A stretch of 64,000 bases of DNA from Phycisphaeraceae bacterium (lineage in GTDB: Bacteria > Planctomycetota > Phycisphaerae > Phycisphaerales > UBA1924). The translations under genes and the position numbers were made by a program. The notes under the pieces were generated by a model. It saw nothing but the letters and a program-made list of their open reading frames with translations, had not been told where the DNA came from and made no database searches. Location: positions 930,001-994,000 of the forward strand of contig CP075368.1 in NCBI GenBank assembly GCA_019454185.1, read 5' to 3'. Every line of letters starts with the position of its first letter. Position 1 is the first letter of the stretch. Shown here one piece after another: positions 7,486 to 15,962 of the stretch.

Positions 7486-9051
7486 TCACCCGTACGCCCT
7501 CGCCACCCGTGCCGCCGTCCCGAGGTCGCGCTCTGCGTAGATGGCGTCGGTGACCACCGCGCTCGCGTGCCCCAGGATCAGGCTCGCGGCCTCAAGCCCG
7601 TGCTCCTTCCGGATCCGCGTCGCGGCGGTGTGCCGCAATTGGTGCGGGTTCCAGCGGTGCTCACCCCGCCACCGCGCGGCCGCCGCCGCGCCCTCGTCAC
7701 CGACCCGCTCGCGCCACGCCTCGGCGGTCTCGAATCTCTTCTTCCGCAGTTCCTTCGGCAAGGGGAACGCCGCGTCGCACGCACGCCAGATCGCCCTCCG
7801 GTAACTGCCCACGTCGTAGGCGTCACCCGGCGGCCGACGCGGAGCCCGCGACCGGTTGGTGCCCGGCCCATTCCCATATCCCTTGGGCGTCCTGCGGGCC
7901 TCGTGTGCCGCACGACGGCGTTCCTCTTCCGCCTCCCTGGGCGAGAAGAGCGGCGCGTCCACTGGGCGGCTGGACATGAACGGGCGCAGGATCTCCTGCG
8001 CCCGGGGCCCGAACAGGATCACTCGGGTGTGGCCCCTGTGCGCGTTCTTGTGGTCCTGCGGCTCGAAAACCCAGACCCCCTCTCCACCATCGCCCCCATC
8101 GGTCCGGATGTCGATCGCGCGGAGCCCGACCAACTCGCCGGGCCTCGCGCCGGTCAGCAACTGCAACTCGATCAGCGCGCGGACCTGCCGCGAGCAGTGG
8201 GGGAGTGTGGCGTCGATCAGGTCTTGGGTGACCGGCAGCACCTTCTTCCGATCGTCCGCCTCGCCCCGCCTGCGCTTCAGCGGGTCCACCATCTCCAGCG
8301 CCCTCGCCACGCTCTCGTGGACCATCTCCCTCGCCACCGCCCACCTGAAGAACGCCTGCACGATCCGAACCCGCTCGTTGGTCGTCCGACGCGACCACGG
8401 CTCACGCGGCGGGTCCGAGTCCGCGTCGCCGGAGCGCATCCGCTCCCTCAGGAGCCGCAACCGATTCGGCCCGTAGTCCTTCATCGCCGTCGAGCCGTCC
8501 ATCTCCCGCAGCAGCCGGAGCGTCACCTTGATGGCGTTGGCCCGCTTGGAGCTGACCGTGTCCTTCACCTCGCGCCAGTGCAGGAGCAACGCGGCCGCGA
8601 TGGTTCCTCGGGTGCCACCGCCGGTGGCGTTCAGCTCGGCCCGCCTCCGCTTCATCGCGTGGAAGGTCGGCACAAGTCCGCACTCCTCGAACGTCGGCAG
8701 GGTGCGCCCGCGCGACTCCCACGCCGCCAGGGTTCGGTAATACCGCTCGCGGCTCTCGGGCGAGCCCACCTCGCCCAGCCAGTAGTCACGCCGCGCGCCA
8801 GAGGTCTTGTCCGTCAGCGTGACGATCGCCTGCCCGTACTCTGGCCGCGCGCGGTACGCGGGCGTTTTGGATGAACCTCTTGATGTGGCTTTCGGCGCGC
8901 CGCTGCGAGGCCCGCGATCCCCAGCTCGCGTTGAACCTGCGACCTGCGCTTTGGGTGCGAGAGGGTCGCAGGTTCGCGCACGCAAACCGCCCTCTTTCGA
9001 GCCCTTTTCCAACTGCTTGTGGGTGGATTTCCGACGCTCTTTGCCGCTCAT
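7486..9051 (-). CDS. int: Tyrosine recombinase / integrase
   Basis: The C-terminal half carries the tyrosine recombinase catalytic set: Arg in LLTGARPGELVGL, His-x-x-Arg in HQLRHTAATRI, His in LILGHAS and the nucleophile Tyr in VTDAIYAERD. The N-terminal half has a core-binding SAM-like domain (VRIVQAFFRWAVAREMVHES). At 521 residues it is longer than lambda Int, with an Arg/Lys-rich N-terminus. I chose the ATG at 9051 because GGAG lies eight bases before it; a TTG at 9138 would add 29 unlike residues. It abuts the 3' end of tRNA-Pro, the usual target of such enzymes, and probably drives integration and excision of this element. A copy of part of the tRNA lies inside its own 5' coding region. 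Confidence 0.95.
   Translation of the reverse strand: MSGKERRKSTHKQLEKGSKEGGLRARTCDPLAPKAQVAGSTRAGDRGPRSGAPKATSRGSSKTPAYRARPEYGQAIVTLTDKTSGARRDYWLGEVGSPESRERYYRTLAAWESRGRTLPTFEECGLVPTFHAMKRRRAELNATGGGTRGTIAAALLLHWREVKDTVSSKRANAIKVTLRLLREMDGSTAMKDYGPNRLRLLRERMRSGDADSDPPREPWSRRTTNERVRIVQAFFRWAVAREMVHESVARALEMVDPLKRRRGEADDRKKVLPVTQDLIDATLPHCSRQVRALIELQLLTGARPGELVGLRAIDIRTDGGDGGEGVWVFEPQDHKNAHRGHTRVILFGPRAQEILRPFMSSRPVDAPLFSPREAEEERRRAAHEARRTPKGYGNGPGTNRSRAPRRPPGDAYDVGSYRRAIWRACDAAFPLPKELRKKRFETAEAWRERVGDEGAAAAARWRGEHRWNPHQLRHTAATRIRKEHGLEAASLILGHASAVVTDAIYAERDLGTAARVARAYG
8931..8945. repeat. 15-bp copy of the tRNA-Pro T-arm region
   Basis: Bases 8931-8945 equal bases 9182-9196, which encode the T-arm and variable loop of tRNA-Pro (TTGAACCTGCGACCT in + strand reading). 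An inverted copy of 11 bases (AACCTGCGACC against 8964-8974) follows closely, making a potential hairpin within the integrase gene. A tRNA-derived repeat close to an integrase is the usual form of an attachment-site core or recombinase arm site. Confidence 0.6.
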
Positions 9052-9166
9052 TCGGTGCACTCCAGCGCCAAGCGCGGTGTAACACCGCGCTGAAATGGCG
9101 TCCGGCTGCACCACTCGACATCGAGCGGGTATACGCAAACTGCGTATTCAGCGAGACTTACGGAAA

Positions 9167-9240
9167 TCGGGGTGACAGGATTTGAACCTGCGACCTTCTC
9201 GTCCCGAACGAGACGCGCTACCAAGCTGCGCTACACCCCG
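9167..9240 (-). tRNA. tRNA-Pro(CGG)
   Basis: A 74-base cloverleaf reads on the minus strand: acceptor CGGGGTG paired with CACCCCG, D-arm GCGCAGCTTGGTAGCGC, anticodon stem TCTCG/CGAGA with loop TTCGGGA (anticodon CGG) and T-arm GCAGG-TTCAAAT-CCTGT, with discriminator A. CCA is not encoded. Its 3' end faces the integrase, so it is the probable insertion site of the element and its 3' part was likely restored by the attachment core. Confidence 0.95.
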
Positions 9241-9434
9241 GATGTGTGCCGCTGCGGCATTGGGCCGCATACGACATCTTGAACTTCGGGCGGATGATAG
9301 CCCTCCGCCAAGCAGAAAGTACGATGCCACTCGATCTTCACAGGTCTGATACCTGGGAGTCTCGGATGGGTGCTTGACACTCCTTGAGCATCCGGAGGGG
9401 CAGGAAGTGCGTCGCCATCGTCTGAACCGGTCGA

Positions 9435-10280
9435 TCACTCGGTCTGGAAAGTCGGCTTCGTCGAGTAGACGTTGTCGAGGATCGTGGACGGATCGCCGTC
9501 GGCCCCTGCCGAATAGAAGTACGGGCGGTTGTTCGGGCAGAGTGCTCCATCGCTGTCGGCCAAGTTGATTCTGCCTGTTGGGTCGATATTTGTCCGCATG
9601 TTTCTTCGCAGACTGTTGAACGCAAATGATTCGCCTGTCTTTATCGGAGCGAGTTCCCTGATGTCTGTCTCGCTGATCCCGCCGCCTCTATCTCCGGGGT
9701 TCTTGCCGAAGTCGTATGGCCTAGGACTTTGCAGGATCACGCCATCAAAGGTGGGATGTACGTAACGCAACGGTCGTCCCCAACCGTCGAAGACGGTGGT
9801 GAGCGGCGGCTGACCCCACGCCGGGTAAGACCCAGTGGAATCGAGTTTGGGTGCGAACTGCTTGACAACGTTCGTCGCAAGACCGGAGATCGTGGCATTC
9901 ACGGAAGAGACGTCCCTCATCTGGTAGATGTACCACCCGACAGAGTTCACCATCTCATCGTCGGGTGAGTCGCCAGAGCCGCGCAGGACATCCGAGACGG
10001 GCTGCCACCGAATCGAGCCAGATGTTGAATCAGGGTGCTCCACAAGCGGGTTCGGGATCTTGTCTCCCGTATCAGCGATGTACGATGTCAACGAGGTTTC
10101 GAGCGACCTCACGACGTTGCTTGTCAGCGTCTCTCTCCCTGATGACAGGACCTTGCTGCCAACGGCGAGCGAGATCGTGATCAGCAGCGAGATGACGGCG
10201 ATGACAATCAGCAGTTCCAGAAGCGTGAAGCCGCCCCTGGAGGAACGATCGACGTGGGTCTGGGTATTGGCGAAGTTCAT
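9435..10280 (-). CDS. Pseudopilin-like protein (prepilin-type leader)
   Basis: This 281-residue secreted protein has a class III (prepilin) leader: a short basic/polar head, then SSRGGFTLLELLIVIAVISL, where prepilin peptidase would cut after the second Gly and methylate Phe. One N-terminal membrane helix anchors it; the remainder is a polar domain with no recognised fold, containing aromatic and Gly/Asp-rich segments (GWGRPLRYVHPTFDG, PYFYSAGADG). Planctomycetes carry many such proteins, assumed to belong to type II secretion or related surface filaments. The ATG at 10280 is preceded by GAGG seven bases upstream; an earlier in-frame start would add 37 unlikely residues. It stands alone, between tRNA-Pro and secA, transcribed after SecA. 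Confidence 0.85.
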   Translation of the reverse strand: MNFANTQTHVDRSSRGGFTLLELLIVIAVISLLITISLAVGSKVLSSGRETLTSNVVRSLETSLTSYIADTGDKIPNPLVEHPDSTSGSIRWQPVSDVLRGSGDSPDDEMVNSVGWYIYQMRDVSSVNATISGLATNVVKQFAPKLDSTGSYPAWGQPPLTTVFDGWGRPLRYVHPTFDGVILQSPRPYDFGKNPGDRGGGISETDIRELAPIKTGESFAFNSLRRNMRTNIDPTGRINLADSDGALCPNNRPYFYSAGADGDPSTILDNVYSTKPTFQTE

Positions 10281-10387
10281 AGGCAGCCCTCGATCATGTG
10301 CGGAGTGACATCCTAAGGCGGCCCACCCGTCCACGGAGGGATACGCTTGACTCAACCTGTCGGATCCAGCGATCTGTAGGGTTGCGT

Positions 10388-13300
10388 TCATCCGTCGAGC
10401 CCCGGGCCGGTGATGCCGCCCGGACCCATGGCGGGGCCTCGCGCGGCCGGTGGCGCTGCTGTGGGGCCACGCGAGCCGCCCAATGGCGGCATGGCCGGCC
10501 CGCCCTTAGATTGCACAACATGCCCGAGCAGTGATGCCGCGCTGACCCTTGCCTTGAAGATGTAGTCGGAGACACGCTCTCGCACATCGCCGAGCATCGT
10601 ATTGAACAGCGCGGAGCCGTCCCGCTTGTAAGCGATTCTGGGATCCTGCTGGCTGAACGCGCGGAAACCGATCGCGTCCCGCAATTGATCCATCGCGTAG
10701 AGATGGTCACGCCACGTTTGATCGAGAATGTCCAGCACGATCGTCCGCTCAAGGTTCACGAGCTCGGCTCGCTGTACGTTCTCGATGAGCGCACGCACTG
10801 CATCAGGACGTTCATCTGGCGTGAGGTATTTGAGGTTCTCGGGCAGGAATCCGCCGTACTTCGCCTTCAGATGCGCATCCAACTCTTCATCTGTCTTGAA
10901 GGCCATCGCCTCATCGATGTCCTTCTGGAGCTGATCACGCTCGACAAACGCCTTTGATTGCTCGAGGAGCATGTCTCTCACCTTCGGAGGCGGCGTGCTC
11001 TTCAGGGTGTCCGCGGTCCAATCGACGCCGAAGCGGCGTCGTGCCCAGGCCGCCAACGCCTCAAGTGCCTGAAGCGGGCCGCGCTGAGCCGCCATCATCG
11101 TGATCTCCATCCGGAACTCGACCGGGTAGGTGACCTCGCGCTCGCGGTACATCTCGGAGACGCGGGCCATGATCGCGTCGCGAGCGGAGGAGTTCTCAGA
11201 TTCCTCCGCCTTCACGATCTCGTCGGCGGAGATCTCAAGGCCGAACTTATTCATCGCCCATGTTGCGAGCGTCTTCGCGCCGTAGTCCGGGGCGAAGAAC
11301 GCATCGAGTCCGCTGAGATCGGTCTCCTCGATCTTCGCCTGAGCCGCGACCGAGAGGCGTTCCTGGATCGCGCGTCGGACCTCGGCCGTTGGCTCCTTGA
11401 CCTCTTCCGGGGCGATCTCAACGCCGAAGCGGTTGCTGGCCCACCGGATAAGGCCGGCAGAGTCGAAGTCCATCTCGACGTCCGATCCCTCGGTGGGCAT
11501 GTACTCGCCGAGCGTCACGGTGATCACCGTGTTCGCGTCCGCGACTGCTTCACGCCGGCACAGGATCTCGATCTCGTTCTTGTCCTTGCCGCGGAGACGA
11601 TCAGGCGGGATCTCGCAACTGAGTTTCTGGCCGGCGAATGTCGCAGCGCACTGCGTAGCGTAGTGCTTGTCGAGATACTCATCGCAAGCGTCATCGACAA
11701 CGCCTTCAAGATACTCAAAGATGAGGCCCTTGACGTCGCGTCCGTCGAGCACGCGCTGACGCAGCCCGTAGAACGTCTGACGCTGGTGCTCCATCACCTC
11801 GTCGTACTCAAGGATGTTCTTCCTGATCTGGAAGTTGCGTTCCTCGACCTTGCGCTGGGCTCGCTCGACGCTCTTGTTCAGCATCGGATGCTCGATGGCG
11901 TCGCCCTCGCGCATGCCCATGCGGGCCAGGATCCGCATCGTTGTCTCGCCGGCGAACATCTTCATCAGGTCGTCGTCGAGAGCGACATAGAAGCGGCTCG
12001 ATCCCTTGTCGCCTTGGCGCCCGGAGCGACCACGCAGCTGGTTATCGATACGACGCGACTCGTGACGCTCGGTGCCGATCACGTGCAGGCCGCCCAGATC
12101 CTCGATGCTCGTGAACCAGCGGATGCGATGCAGCAGGAACCGCCCGCTGGTATCGAGTTCCTTCCGCAGGGACTCAGCATCCATCGACGCGGCCTGCTTC
12201 TCGCCGACCATCGTGTACTTCGTCGCCCAATGGCGTAGGAGTCGGAGTTCCAGCTCTTCATACGGCGTCTGCTCGGCGTCCTGCTTGCGCATCTCAAGAT
12301 CGGTCTGCGCGACCTTTCTGTAGATACCCTCGCGGAGCTGCTCGTCCGAGGACTCAATCGTAACAGTTCTCGGGCAGATGCCGCGCTTCAGCCAATGCTC
12401 CAGCTGCGCCTCGCGCGTGAGCGTGCCGAGTTTGATGTCCGTGCCGCGTCCGGCCATGTTCGTTGCGATCATGACCTGCCCGAGTTGGCCGGCGTTCTCG
12501 ACGATGTGTGCTTCGCGTTCGTGCTGCTTGGCGTTCAGGACGTCGTGCTTGACGCCGTGACGCCGCGTCAGCATCTGTGAGAGCGTTTCGCTCTTCTCGA
12601 CGCTCGTGGTGCCGACCAGGATCGGTCGGCCAACGTCGTTGAACGCCTTGATCTCATCGACGATCGCGTTCCATTTGTCCTTGCCGGTGAGGTAGACCGT
12701 GTCGTTGAAGTCTCGGCGGACGACCGATCTGTTCGTGGGGATCGCGACCACGTCGAGCTTGTAGATGTCGTGGAACTCTTGTGCCTCGGTATCGGCCGTG
12801 CCCGTCATGCCGGCGAGCCGCTTGTACATCTTGAAGAAGTTCTGGATCGTGATCGTTGCGACCGTCTGTGTCTCCTGCTTGATCGGCACCTTCTCTTTGC
12901 ACTCGATCGCCTGGTGGAGGCCGTCGGACCACTGGCGCCCGATCATCGGCCGCCCGGTGTTCACGTCGACGATCACGATGCTCGGCTCTGGGCGTCCGGT
13001 CTGCGCGTTCTGGACATCCATCACGATGTAGTCCCGATCGCGGTAATAGACCGCGTGAGCCCTCAGCGATTGCTCAAGGAGGTGGGGGACATCCATGTTC
13101 TCACCGACGTAGAAAGAGCCGATGTTCGCGACACGCTGCGCCTCCGCGACGCCATCGTGTGTCACGTGGCAGCTCTTTCTCTCGAGGTGGAGCTCGTAGT
13201 ACTGGGTGTGCCGATCGCGGGCCTGCTCCACACCCGGCAGCTCTTCCTTTGCCGCAGCGAGCTGCTTCTGAAGCTCGGGGATCTGGCCCTTGTCCCGTAC

Positions 13301-14434
13301 CTGCCGTATATCGCCCTCGATACCCTTGATCTTGCGTTTGCACGCCTGAACGATTTCGTCCGCCTCATTCCACGGACGCTGCTTCTCTACGAGGTGACGC
13401 GCCAGGCGGTCGGCCAGCTCATACCGAGGAAGATCCTCGTGTGCCGGTCCCGAGATGATCAGCGGCGTTCGTGCCTCGTCAATCAGGATCGAGTCCACCT
13501 CGTCAACGATGGCGAACTGCCGCTTTCTCTGGACCTGCTGCTCCGTCGAACGCTTCATGTTGTCGCGGAGATAATCGAAGCCGAACTCGGCTGTGGTGCC
13601 GTAGACAACATCGCACCGATACATGAGCCGCTTCAGATCCTCCGGCTGCATGTGCATCGGGTGGATCGCCCCGACATTCAGACCGAGCCAGTGGAAGAAG
13701 GGGAACGTCCAGTCGCGGTCGCGCTGCACGAGATAGTCGTTGACGGTCACGACGTGGATCTTCATCCGCTCGATCGCCGCCAGATAGCACGCCAGCGGCC
13801 CGACGATCGTCTTGCCCTCGCCCGTCTTCATCTCGGCGATCTTGCCCCCGGAAAGGACCATGGCGCCGATCAACTGCACATCGAACGGCCGGCTTCTGAA
13901 CGGCGGGCGGCTCTCGGGGATCAGCTCTCTGACGGCGTCGTAGAGCTTCGGGGGAATCTCGACCTGCATCCAACCCGGCACGGGCGAAGAGTGGCCGAGA
14001 AAGCGGTCCTCCGTCTCGCGAGCAGTGCCCTCCGGCAGGGCTCCGACATAGGTCCGCGGGTAGATGATCGGCGTGGCCTCCATCGCCGCGCGGGTCTCGT
14101 CGTACATGGCGCGGGCGTCGGAGTTCAGCCGTGAGGCATCGAACTGGCGATCAGGGTTGAAGATCGATCGGATGCCGACGGAGCGGTCCATCACTTCTCT
14201 TGCGATGGCGAAAGCGTCAACAAGGAAATCCTCTGACGTCTGCCCCTTATCGTGACGCTCGCGGAACTCCAGGAGCTTGGTACGCAACTGGCCATCGGTC
14301 AGCAGGCGCGTCTCGGCTTCGAGCGCGTTGATCGAGGCGACCCGCGTCGTGTACTTCTTCACGAAACGGTCGTTCCGCGAACCGATGATCCTGTTCAGCA
14401 ACGGTCCAACAACTGGGATGCCCTGTGTCGCCAT
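10388..14434 (-). CDS. secA: Preprotein translocase ATPase SecA, enlarged
   Basis: SecA drives proteins through SecYEG by ATP hydrolysis. DEAD-motor signatures are present: MKTGEGKT (Walker A, near residue 205), DEVDSILIDEARTPL (near 310), TNMAGRGTDIKLG (near 655) and HVIGTERHESRRIDNQLRGR. At 1348 residues it is about 450 longer than E. coli SecA. Part of the excess is three copies of a W-A-x-x-(R/K)-F-G unit (near residues 996, 1058 and 1128) inside the helical scaffold/wing region, ahead of LDQTWRDHLYAMDQLR. The tail is Gly/Pro-rich and lacks the usual C-terminal zinc-binding Cys/His set. The start at 14434 follows an AAGG box; 45 more residues are possible but unlike SecA. Confidence 0.97.
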   Translation of the reverse strand: MATQGIPVVGPLLNRIIGSRNDRFVKKYTTRVASINALEAETRLLTDGQLRTKLLEFRERHDKGQTSEDFLVDAFAIAREVMDRSVGIRSIFNPDRQFDASRLNSDARAMYDETRAAMEATPIIYPRTYVGALPEGTARETEDRFLGHSSPVPGWMQVEIPPKLYDAVRELIPESRPPFRSRPFDVQLIGAMVLSGGKIAEMKTGEGKTIVGPLACYLAAIERMKIHVVTVNDYLVQRDRDWTFPFFHWLGLNVGAIHPMHMQPEDLKRLMYRCDVVYGTTAEFGFDYLRDNMKRSTEQQVQRKRQFAIVDEVDSILIDEARTPLIISGPAHEDLPRYELADRLARHLVEKQRPWNEADEIVQACKRKIKGIEGDIRQVRDKGQIPELQKQLAAAKEELPGVEQARDRHTQYYELHLERKSCHVTHDGVAEAQRVANIGSFYVGENMDVPHLLEQSLRAHAVYYRDRDYIVMDVQNAQTGRPEPSIVIVDVNTGRPMIGRQWSDGLHQAIECKEKVPIKQETQTVATITIQNFFKMYKRLAGMTGTADTEAQEFHDIYKLDVVAIPTNRSVVRRDFNDTVYLTGKDKWNAIVDEIKAFNDVGRPILVGTTSVEKSETLSQMLTRRHGVKHDVLNAKQHEREAHIVENAGQLGQVMIATNMAGRGTDIKLGTLTREAQLEHWLKRGICPRTVTIESSDEQLREGIYRKVAQTDLEMRKQDAEQTPYEELELRLLRHWATKYTMVGEKQAASMDAESLRKELDTSGRFLLHRIRWFTSIEDLGGLHVIGTERHESRRIDNQLRGRSGRQGDKGSSRFYVALDDDLMKMFAGETTMRILARMGMREGDAIEHPMLNKSVERAQRKVEERNFQIRKNILEYDEVMEHQRQTFYGLRQRVLDGRDVKGLIFEYLEGVVDDACDEYLDKHYATQCAATFAGQKLSCEIPPDRLRGKDKNEIEILCRREAVADANTVITVTLGEYMPTEGSDVEMDFDSAGLIRWASNRFGVEIAPEEVKEPTAEVRRAIQERLSVAAQAKIEETDLSGLDAFFAPDYGAKTLATWAMNKFGLEISADEIVKAEESENSSARDAIMARVSEMYREREVTYPVEFRMEITMMAAQRGPLQALEALAAWARRRFGVDWTADTLKSTPPPKVRDMLLEQSKAFVERDQLQKDIDEAMAFKTDEELDAHLKAKYGGFLPENLKYLTPDERPDAVRALIENVQRAELVNLERTIVLDILDQTWRDHLYAMDQLRDAIGFRAFSQQDPRIAYKRDGSALFNTMLGDVRERVSDYIFKARVSAASLLGHVVQSKGGPAMPPLGGSRGPTAAPPAARGPAMGPGGITGPGLDG

Positions 14435-14623
14435 GGCTCTACCTTCTTCTTGCTGCCGACGAACTCGCGAGGGTTCGCCGGTTCTGTTCGGCTGTAAGAC
14501 CGATTGTTCAATCGAACACGATGCGGCTGGCGCGTTTCCGATACTCCGGAACGGCCTCACGCACGTCAATCTGGTATGGAAGTGAATGTGTAAAGGCGCG
14601 GCCCACGAAGGATGCGCGAGCGA

Positions 14624-15022
14624 TCAGGCCGCGGGAGGGGGCTGCGGCAGACGCCCACTCAGGAGCGTCTCGCTTCGCATGAGGCCGATCGGTGCCGCAG
14701 GAGTCTCGATGGCTGCAACAGAGTCGCAGAGGAGGAAAGAGGCCGCCGACTGGTTCTTCGTGATGGCCTGATCCGAGCCAGATCCCTTCAGCAGCTCACG
14801 CACAGCACGAGCGAGAGCTTCATGGATCTGCCTGGCCGAAGCACGCTCTTGCCCGCATTCTCGACCAGACGCGTACAGAGCACGCTCAACACCGGGGAGA
14901 ACCGCCCAGGCGAACGAGCTCGGAGCGAACCCTGTGGTGATCGCCACCGCGATCAATACGGCAAGGCCGCTCCAGCGCTGGCGGGTGGGATCGGGCGACT
15001 TACTGTCTGGGCGAGTGCTCAT
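14624..15022 (-). CDS. Small membrane or exported protein, unknown
   Basis: This 132-residue protein has a polar N-terminus, one hydrophobic segment (SGLAVLIAVAITTGFAPSSF, about residues 18-37) that could be a signal peptide or a membrane anchor, then a helical stretch and a Pro-rich tail. I recognise no family. It is upstream of secA on the same strand, with 190 bases between, so it may or may not share its transcript. No strong ribosome binding site precedes the ATG, which lowers confidence. The opposite strand also stays open here, but its product looks unlike a protein. Confidence 0.5.
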   Translation of the reverse strand: MSTRPDSKSPDPTRQRWSGLAVLIAVAITTGFAPSSFAWAVLPGVERALYASGRECGQERASARQIHEALARAVRELLKGSGSDQAITKNQSAASFLLCDSVAAIETPAAPIGLMRSETLLSGRLPQPPPAA

Positions 15023-15250
15023 TGAGCTATGGAGAAGTATCGGCCGGTTCTACCACCCGAGCAAGCACCTTCCGAAAGCAATTCTTGACAAACAAGGGGC
15101 CGAAGACTCCAGAACCTTCACAGTCCCTTCACCAACCCGGCCAGCGAGCGTATTCTGGTCCCATCCTCTCTCGGAGTCCGATATTCGGTACCGCCCCGCT
15201 GAGCACGATGCTCCGCGTGGCCACTCTGAGAGGCGGCGGAGCCCCTCGGC

Positions 15251-15664
15251 GTGAGCAACGAACAGTCCCATGATCAGACCCCCGGCAAGGACGTACCGAT
15301 GGTCGCGACTCGCCAGTCCCTTCCTGCAACCCGGGATTCTTTGACCCACAAGTTCAGCATCGATCGTCACGAGGGCTACCTCACGATCGGGCTGTACCCC
15401 GACGGAACTCCCGGCGAGATTTTCATCAAGATCGCCAAGGAGGGCTCCGCGATGTCGGGCATGTGCCAGGCATTCTGCCGCGCCTTCTCGATCGCTCTCC
15501 AATACGGCCTCACAGTCAACGACGCGGTCTCACGCTTCAAAGGGATGCGATTCGAGCCGATGGGCCCGACAAGCAACCCCGACATCCCCGAGGCCCTCTC
15601 GATTGTGGACTACGTCGCCCGCTACATGGAACTGCACTACGGCGACACGATCGTCCGGCGGTAG
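15251..15664 (+). CDS. Stand-alone TSCPD-domain protein (class II RNR C-terminus-like)
   Basis: The 137-residue protein matches the C-terminal region seen in adenosylcobalamin-dependent ribonucleotide reductases: THKFSIDRHEGYLTIGLYPD, then GTPGEIFIKIAKEGS, FSIALQYGL and FKGMRFEPMG, ending NPDIPEALSIVDYVARYMEL. In those enzymes this domain follows the catalytic barrel; small free-standing forms exist, usually of unknown role. The Cys pair of the reducing tail is not evident, so it does not look like the redox C-terminus itself. GTG at 15251 has a GGAG box nine bases upstream; an ATG at 15299 is an alternative. No ribonucleotide reductase gene lies in the window. It sits just before tRNA-Leu. 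Confidence 0.8.
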   Translation: MSNEQSHDQTPGKDVPMVATRQSLPATRDSLTHKFSIDRHEGYLTIGLYPDGTPGEIFIKIAKEGSAMSGMCQAFCRAFSIALQYGLTVNDAVSRFKGMRFEPMGPTSNPDIPEALSIVDYVARYMELHYGDTIVRR

Positions 15665-15779
15665 GGCTCGCTGTAGGGCTCGATTGCTGGCCTAGGTTCA
15701 GCGATGCTCTACGCCCCTGGCTCGCGTACTGGTCAAAGTTGCCGTTCCTCTCGTGCCCCCCTAACCTCACGTTCCCCAC

Positions 15780-15865
15780 GCGGACGTGGCGGAATTGGCA
15801 GACGCGCTAGGTTCAGGTCCTAGTGGGATTAATACCCCGTGGAGGTTCGACTCCTCTCGTCCGCA
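15780..15865 (+). tRNA. tRNA-Leu(CAG)
   Basis: This 86-base class II tRNA has acceptor GCGGACG/CGTCCGC, anticodon stem CTAGG/CCTAG with loop TTCAGGT (anticodon CAG), a long variable arm, and T-arm GGAGG-TTCGACT-CCTCT. The discriminator is A and CCA is not encoded. A strong hairpin terminator follows. Confidence 0.96.
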
Positions 15866-15869
15866 TTGT

Positions 15870-15909
15870 GAACACCGGGCGGCTCTCAAGGCCGCCCGGT
15901 TCTGTTTTT
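15870..15909 (+). terminator. Rho-independent terminator after tRNA-Leu
   Basis: A perfect 10-bp GC-rich stem (15874-15883 with 15891-15900) with a seven-base loop is followed by TCTGTTTTT. It lies nine bases after the tRNA 3' end. Confidence 0.9.
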
Positions 15910-15962
15910 CAACCCCCTCTCCATCGTCCGCTCTCTCGACCGACGCAGTACCATGCACCTTC

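Larger units (their letters stand above)
1..9240. mobile_element. Right part of a tRNA-Pro-integrated mobile element
   Basis: The segment runs from a tyrosine recombinase placed against the 3' end of a tRNA-Pro gene to beyond the left window edge. Its genes are typical of an integrated plasmid or phage-like element: integrase, primase-helicase, orphan methyltransferase with a ParB-like domain, toxin-antitoxin pair and small unknown genes. No capsid, tail, conjugation or relaxase gene is visible, so prophage, ICE and satellite element cannot be told apart. The right boundary is inferred from the tRNA; the left boundary is not in the window. Confidence 0.75.

Noticed and set aside
7153..8874. 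Long plus-strand open frame opposite the integrase gene
   Set aside because: The minus strand carries the recombinase catalytic residues; the plus product is low-complexity Arg/Pro.
15786..15962. Extended N-terminus for the RNase HII-like protein
   Set aside because: The extension runs through tRNA-Leu and its terminator, so translation must begin at 15963.
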